Shown: positions 61,506 to 64,000 of the stretch, piece after piece
Numbering within the stretch: the stretch's first letter is position 1
How the letters are laid out: each line of letters begins with the position of its first letter
Assembly (NCBI GenBank): GCA_000016765.1
Contig: CP000699.1
Span: 2,728,001 to 2,792,000, forward strand
Origin: Rhizorhabdus wittichii RW1
GTDB lineage: Bacteria; Pseudomonadota; Alphaproteobacteria; Sphingomonadales; Sphingomonadaceae
DNA length: 64,000 nt
Direction: 5' to 3'
Program-made: the position numbers and the translations under genes
Notes under the pieces: model-generated
The model's database searches: none
Told to the model about the DNA's origin: nothing
What the model saw: the letters and a program-made list of their open reading frames with translations, nothing else

Positions 61506-62630
61506 TCAGGCCGCGATGATGCCGCGCCCCTCGGCCTTGGCCTGGTAGAGCGAGCCGTCGGCACGGTGCAGCGCCGCGTCGACGTCGCGTTCGCCGTCGA
61601 GCACCGACGCCATGCCCATGCTGACGGTCCAGCCGACCGCGTCGTCGGCATGGGACTGGAGATGGGCGCGGAGCCGCTCGGCGAAGCGGCCGGGATCGGG
61701 GCCGCCGGCGGGCAGCAGGATCGCGAACTCGTCGCCGCCCAGCCGGAACAGCTCGCCGCCGCCGGCCTGCGACAGCCGACCCGCCTCGCGGCCGAACAGC
61801 GCCAGTACCGCGTCGCCCGCGGCATGGCCGTGGCGATCGTTGATCGCCTTGAAATGATCGATGTCGATCGCGATCGCGGCGACGCCGGGCGTCAGGAAGC
61901 GCGGCTTCTGCGCCTCCAGCCCGGCGCGGTTCCAGGCGCCGGTCAGCGGATCGCGCAGCGCCGCCTGCCGCAACTGCCGCTCCGCGCGTTCGACCGGGAT
62001 GGCGAGCAGGCCGAGGTTGATGATGCCGAGCAGGGCCTGGTCCGACAGCATGGCGAGCAGCGCCAGCGACTCCATCCCGCGCAGCACATGATATTCGCCC
62101 GCGATCGACAGGAGGAAGCCCGGAATATAGGCGAGCAGCCCCGCGCCCGCGATGCGATGGCCCGCCGTCCGCACCGTCCAGCGGCCCCACAGCAGCATCC
62201 CGCCGTTGATCGCGATCGACAGCGACAGGCCGAGCGCGTCGCCGATATTGGGCAGCAGGCTCGCCGCCGGCAGCCAGCCCTGGGCGACCGCCAGCCGGGG
62301 CAGGCCATGGCCCGCCCCGGCCGCGACGATCGGGATCAGCATCCACCAGGCGAAGGGCGGCCTGCCGTCGAGTCGGCGGGCACCCGCCAGCGGCAGCACG
62401 TTGCACAGCGAGAGCAGCGCGAAGAGCGGCATGGTGACGGCGACGGCATTGGGCGGCGTCAGGCTGAAGCTGAACATGACGGCGCCGTAGAGCAGCGAAC
62501 CGGCGGCCCAGAAGAGCAGATGGCCCTCCGTCCGGTCGCGCAGCCAGAGCGCGCAGAACACCAGCCCGAACGCGGTCGAGGTCAGCATGCTGCACAGCCG
62601 CAGCGTATCGACGTCGGGAAAGATCGGCAT
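61506..62630 (-). CDS. Membrane-anchored diguanylate cyclase
   Basis: A 374-residue protein. About six N-terminal hydrophobic helices (for example LCSMLTSTAFGLVFCALWL and FAWWMLIPIVAAGAGH) are followed by a GGDEF domain whose active site reads RLGGDEFAILL; the DPLTGAWNR signature marks its start. It should make cyclic di-GMP. An RxxD inhibitory site is not clear. ATG 62630 is preferred; ATG 62678 lacks a ribosome site. Confidence 0.88.
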   Translation of the reverse strand: MPIFPDVDTLRLCSMLTSTAFGLVFCALWLRDRTEGHLLFWAAGSLLYGAVMFSFSLTPPNAVAVTMPLFALLSLCNVLPLAGARRLDGRPPFAWWMLIPIVAAGAGHGLPRLAVAQGWLPAASLLPNIGDALGLSLSIAINGGMLLWGRWTVRTAGHRIAGAGLLAYIPGFLLSIAGEYHVLRGMESLALLAMLSDQALLGIINLGLLAIPVERAERQLRQAALRDPLTGAWNRAGLEAQKPRFLTPGVAAIAIDIDHFKAINDRHGHAAGDAVLALFGREAGRLSQAGGGELFRLGGDEFAILLPAGGPDPGRFAERLRAHLQSHADDAVGWTVSMGMASVLDGERDVDAALHRADGSLYQAKAEGRGIIAA

Positions 62631-62758
62631 ATCGGTTCGACCTTGCTCCTTTTCCCGTTCGGGATCAGCAAGATTCATCCGTGCCGAGGGGCGATGGCGT
62701 GTTGCGAAGCGGCCGACATTCGACGAAACAGCGCGGCGGACAAGGACGGAACCCCGCG

Positions 62759-63883
62759 ATGCAGAACCAGGTGCAACCCTTTCGCGCGATCGAGATCAGC
62801 GGCCTCGCCCGCCGGCTGGCAACCGAGGGGCGCTCGGTGCTGCACATGGAGTTCGGCCAGCCGTCGATGGGCCCGCCGCGCAAGGTGCTCGACGTCGCCC
62901 GCGCCGCGATCGACAACGACCGGATGGGCTATTGGGAGAGCCCGGCGCTCAAGGAGCGGCTCGCCGCGCTCTATGCCGATCGCTACGGCGTCGCGATCGA
63001 TCCGTCGCGCTTCCTGCTGACCTGCGGCGCATCGCCGGCGCTGGTGCTGGCGCTCAGCATCTGCTTCCCCGCCGGCGCCCGGATCGCGATGGCGCGCCCC
63101 GGATACGTCGCCTATCGCAACACCGTCCGGGCGCTCAACATGGTGCCGGTCGAGCTGCCCTGCGGCGCCGAAAGCCGCTTCCAGCTCACCGCCGAGGCGC
63201 TCGCCGCGATCGAGCCGGCGCCCGACGGCGTGATCATCGCCAGCCCCGCCAATCCCACCGGCACGATCATCGGCGGCGACGAGCTGCGCGCGATCGCCGA
63301 GGTCTGCCGGCGCCGGGGCATCCGCATCCTGTCCGACGAGATCTACCACGCGCTCAGCTATGGCGAGCCGTGCCGGTCGATGGCCGAATATGATCCCGAC
63401 GCGGTGATCATCAGCAGCTTCTCCAAATATTATTGCATGCCGGGCTGGCGGCTCGGCTGGCTGCTGGTGCCGCCCGACCTGGTCGAGCGCGCCTGGTCCT
63501 ATCTCGGCTGCCTGTTCCTCACCCCGCCGACCCTGAGCCAGCACGCCGCGCTGGCGGCGCTCGACGCCACGGAGGAACTCGACGCCAATGTCGCGGTCTA
63601 TGCCGGCAACCGGGCGCGGCTGCTCGAAGCCTTGCCGCAGATGGGCCTGCGCCGCATCGCCCCGCCCGACGGCGCCTTCTACATCTATGCCGACATCGGC
63701 CACCTGACCGACGACAGCATGGGCTTCTGCCGCAAGCTGCTGCTCGACACCGGGCTGGCGACGGGACCCGGCATCGACCATGACCCGGTCGACGGACACC
63801 GCTTCTTCCGGCTGAGCTTCGCGATCTCGGCGGAGGAGGTCGAGAAGGCGTTGCAGCGGCTGGCCGACTGGCTGCCGCGCTAG
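62759..63883 (+). CDS. Class I PLP-dependent aminotransferase
   Basis: A 374-residue aminotransferase. The PLP lysine is in SSFSKYYCMPGWRLGWLL; other fold marks are IIASPANPTGTIIGG and LSDEIYHALSYGEP and the final substrate Arg near FFRLSFAIS. Specificity cannot be told; aspartate- or aromatic-type are both possible. ATG 62759 follows AAGGACGGA. The gene is followed by two strong hairpins. Confidence 0.9.
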   Translation: MQNQVQPFRAIEISGLARRLATEGRSVLHMEFGQPSMGPPRKVLDVARAAIDNDRMGYWESPALKERLAALYADRYGVAIDPSRFLLTCGASPALVLALSICFPAGARIAMARPGYVAYRNTVRALNMVPVELPCGAESRFQLTAEALAAIEPAPDGVIIASPANPTGTIIGGDELRAIAEVCRRRGIRILSDEIYHALSYGEPCRSMAEYDPDAVIISSFSKYYCMPGWRLGWLLVPPDLVERAWSYLGCLFLTPPTLSQHAALAALDATEELDANVAVYAGNRARLLEALPQMGLRRIAPPDGAFYIYADIGHLTDDSMGFCRKLLLDTGLATGPGIDHDPVDGHRFFRLSFAISAEEVEKALQRLADWLPR

Positions 63884-63884
63884 A

Positions 63885-63984
63885 GCGATTTCTAGGCAGA
63901 TGGAAACATCTGCCGACTCGGAAATCGCGGTAAAACAACAATCTAGAGCGGCCGATCCGATGCAATCGGATCGTGAACCGCTCT
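63885..63984. repeat. Two nested/adjacent hairpins after the aminotransferase
   Basis: First: GCGATTTC/GAAATCGC (63885/63921) enclosing GGCAGATG-GAAA-CATCTGCC. Second: AGAGCGG/CCGCTCT (63945/63978) enclosing CGATCCGAT-GCA-ATCGGATCG. Both look like mobile intergenic palindromes that may also terminate transcription. Confidence 0.6.
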
Positions 63985-64000
63985 AAGGCGGGGCCTATCG

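Noticed and set aside
1-64000. CRISPR array or cas genes
   Set aside because: No regularly spaced direct repeats and no Cas-like proteins seen.

Overview
The window is GC-rich, with sphingomonad-type gene content: a class II aroA with cmk, an acidic TIGR02300-type zinc-ribbon protein, five TonB-dependent receptors (four of about 680-840 residues beside catabolic or metal genes), and intergenic inverted repeats of the kind common in Sphingomonas and relatives. I read it as an alphaproteobacterium of the Sphingomonadaceae; species cannot be fixed from sequence alone.

Layout. 1-2700: core genes (cmk and aroA overlapping on -, TIGR02300 protein on +). 2852-2927: tRNA-Ala(GGC). 2914-10861: a genomic island bounded by a perfect 22-bp direct repeat that includes the tRNA 3' end. 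It carries a tyrosine recombinase, an unknown small gene, an EcoRV-like restriction endonuclease divergent from a C5-cytosine methyltransferase, a DUF6119-type gene cut off by an IS21-family element, and the N-terminal stub of a second (P4-type) integrase. Just beyond the right repeat lies a decayed copy of the first integrase's start, which suggests successive integrations at the same tRNA. 11161-19120: LysR, two RraA-like proteins, nitrilase-family hydrolase, MFS transporter, TonB receptor, SnoaL-like and cupin proteins, probably a catabolic cluster of unknown substrate. 19289-21769: Tat-exported PhoX phosphatase. 21896-25573: copper-type operon (DUF2946, TonB receptor, PCuAC chaperone, SCO1). 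26110-28811: DUF969/DUF979/DUF2891 operon. 28964-32694: alpha/beta hydrolase, BASS-type transporter, adenine deaminase and a phosphoribosyltransferase (purine salvage). 32859-34032: an IS110-family element inserted inside a REP-like palindrome, with a noncoding left end large enough for a bridge RNA. 34047-39772: ABC-F protein, cyclophilin, Rnk-like factor, 2-hydroxyacid dehydrogenase, malonyl-CoA synthetase. 39813-45426: a polysaccharide/cell-surface cluster with flippase, GT4, two ATP-grasp enzymes and a MobA-like nucleotidyltransferase. 45423-52732: Rieske oxygenase cluster with TonB receptor, RidA and amine-oxidase-type flavoprotein, divergent from Lrp, SRPBCC and metallo-beta-lactamase genes. 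52756-61489: ssu sulfonate operon with its own TonB receptor and flavoprotein, divergent from a LysR regulator across a perfect dyad. 61506-63883: diguanylate cyclase and class I aminotransferase.

The strongest candidates for new biology are the tRNA-Ala island (EcoRV-fold nuclease paired with a C5 methyltransferase, plus an unknown partner gene and tandem integration scars), the REP-targeted IS110 element with its putative bridge RNA, the RraA pair that lacks the expected catalytic arginine, and the ATP-grasp/nucleotidyltransferase surface cluster.
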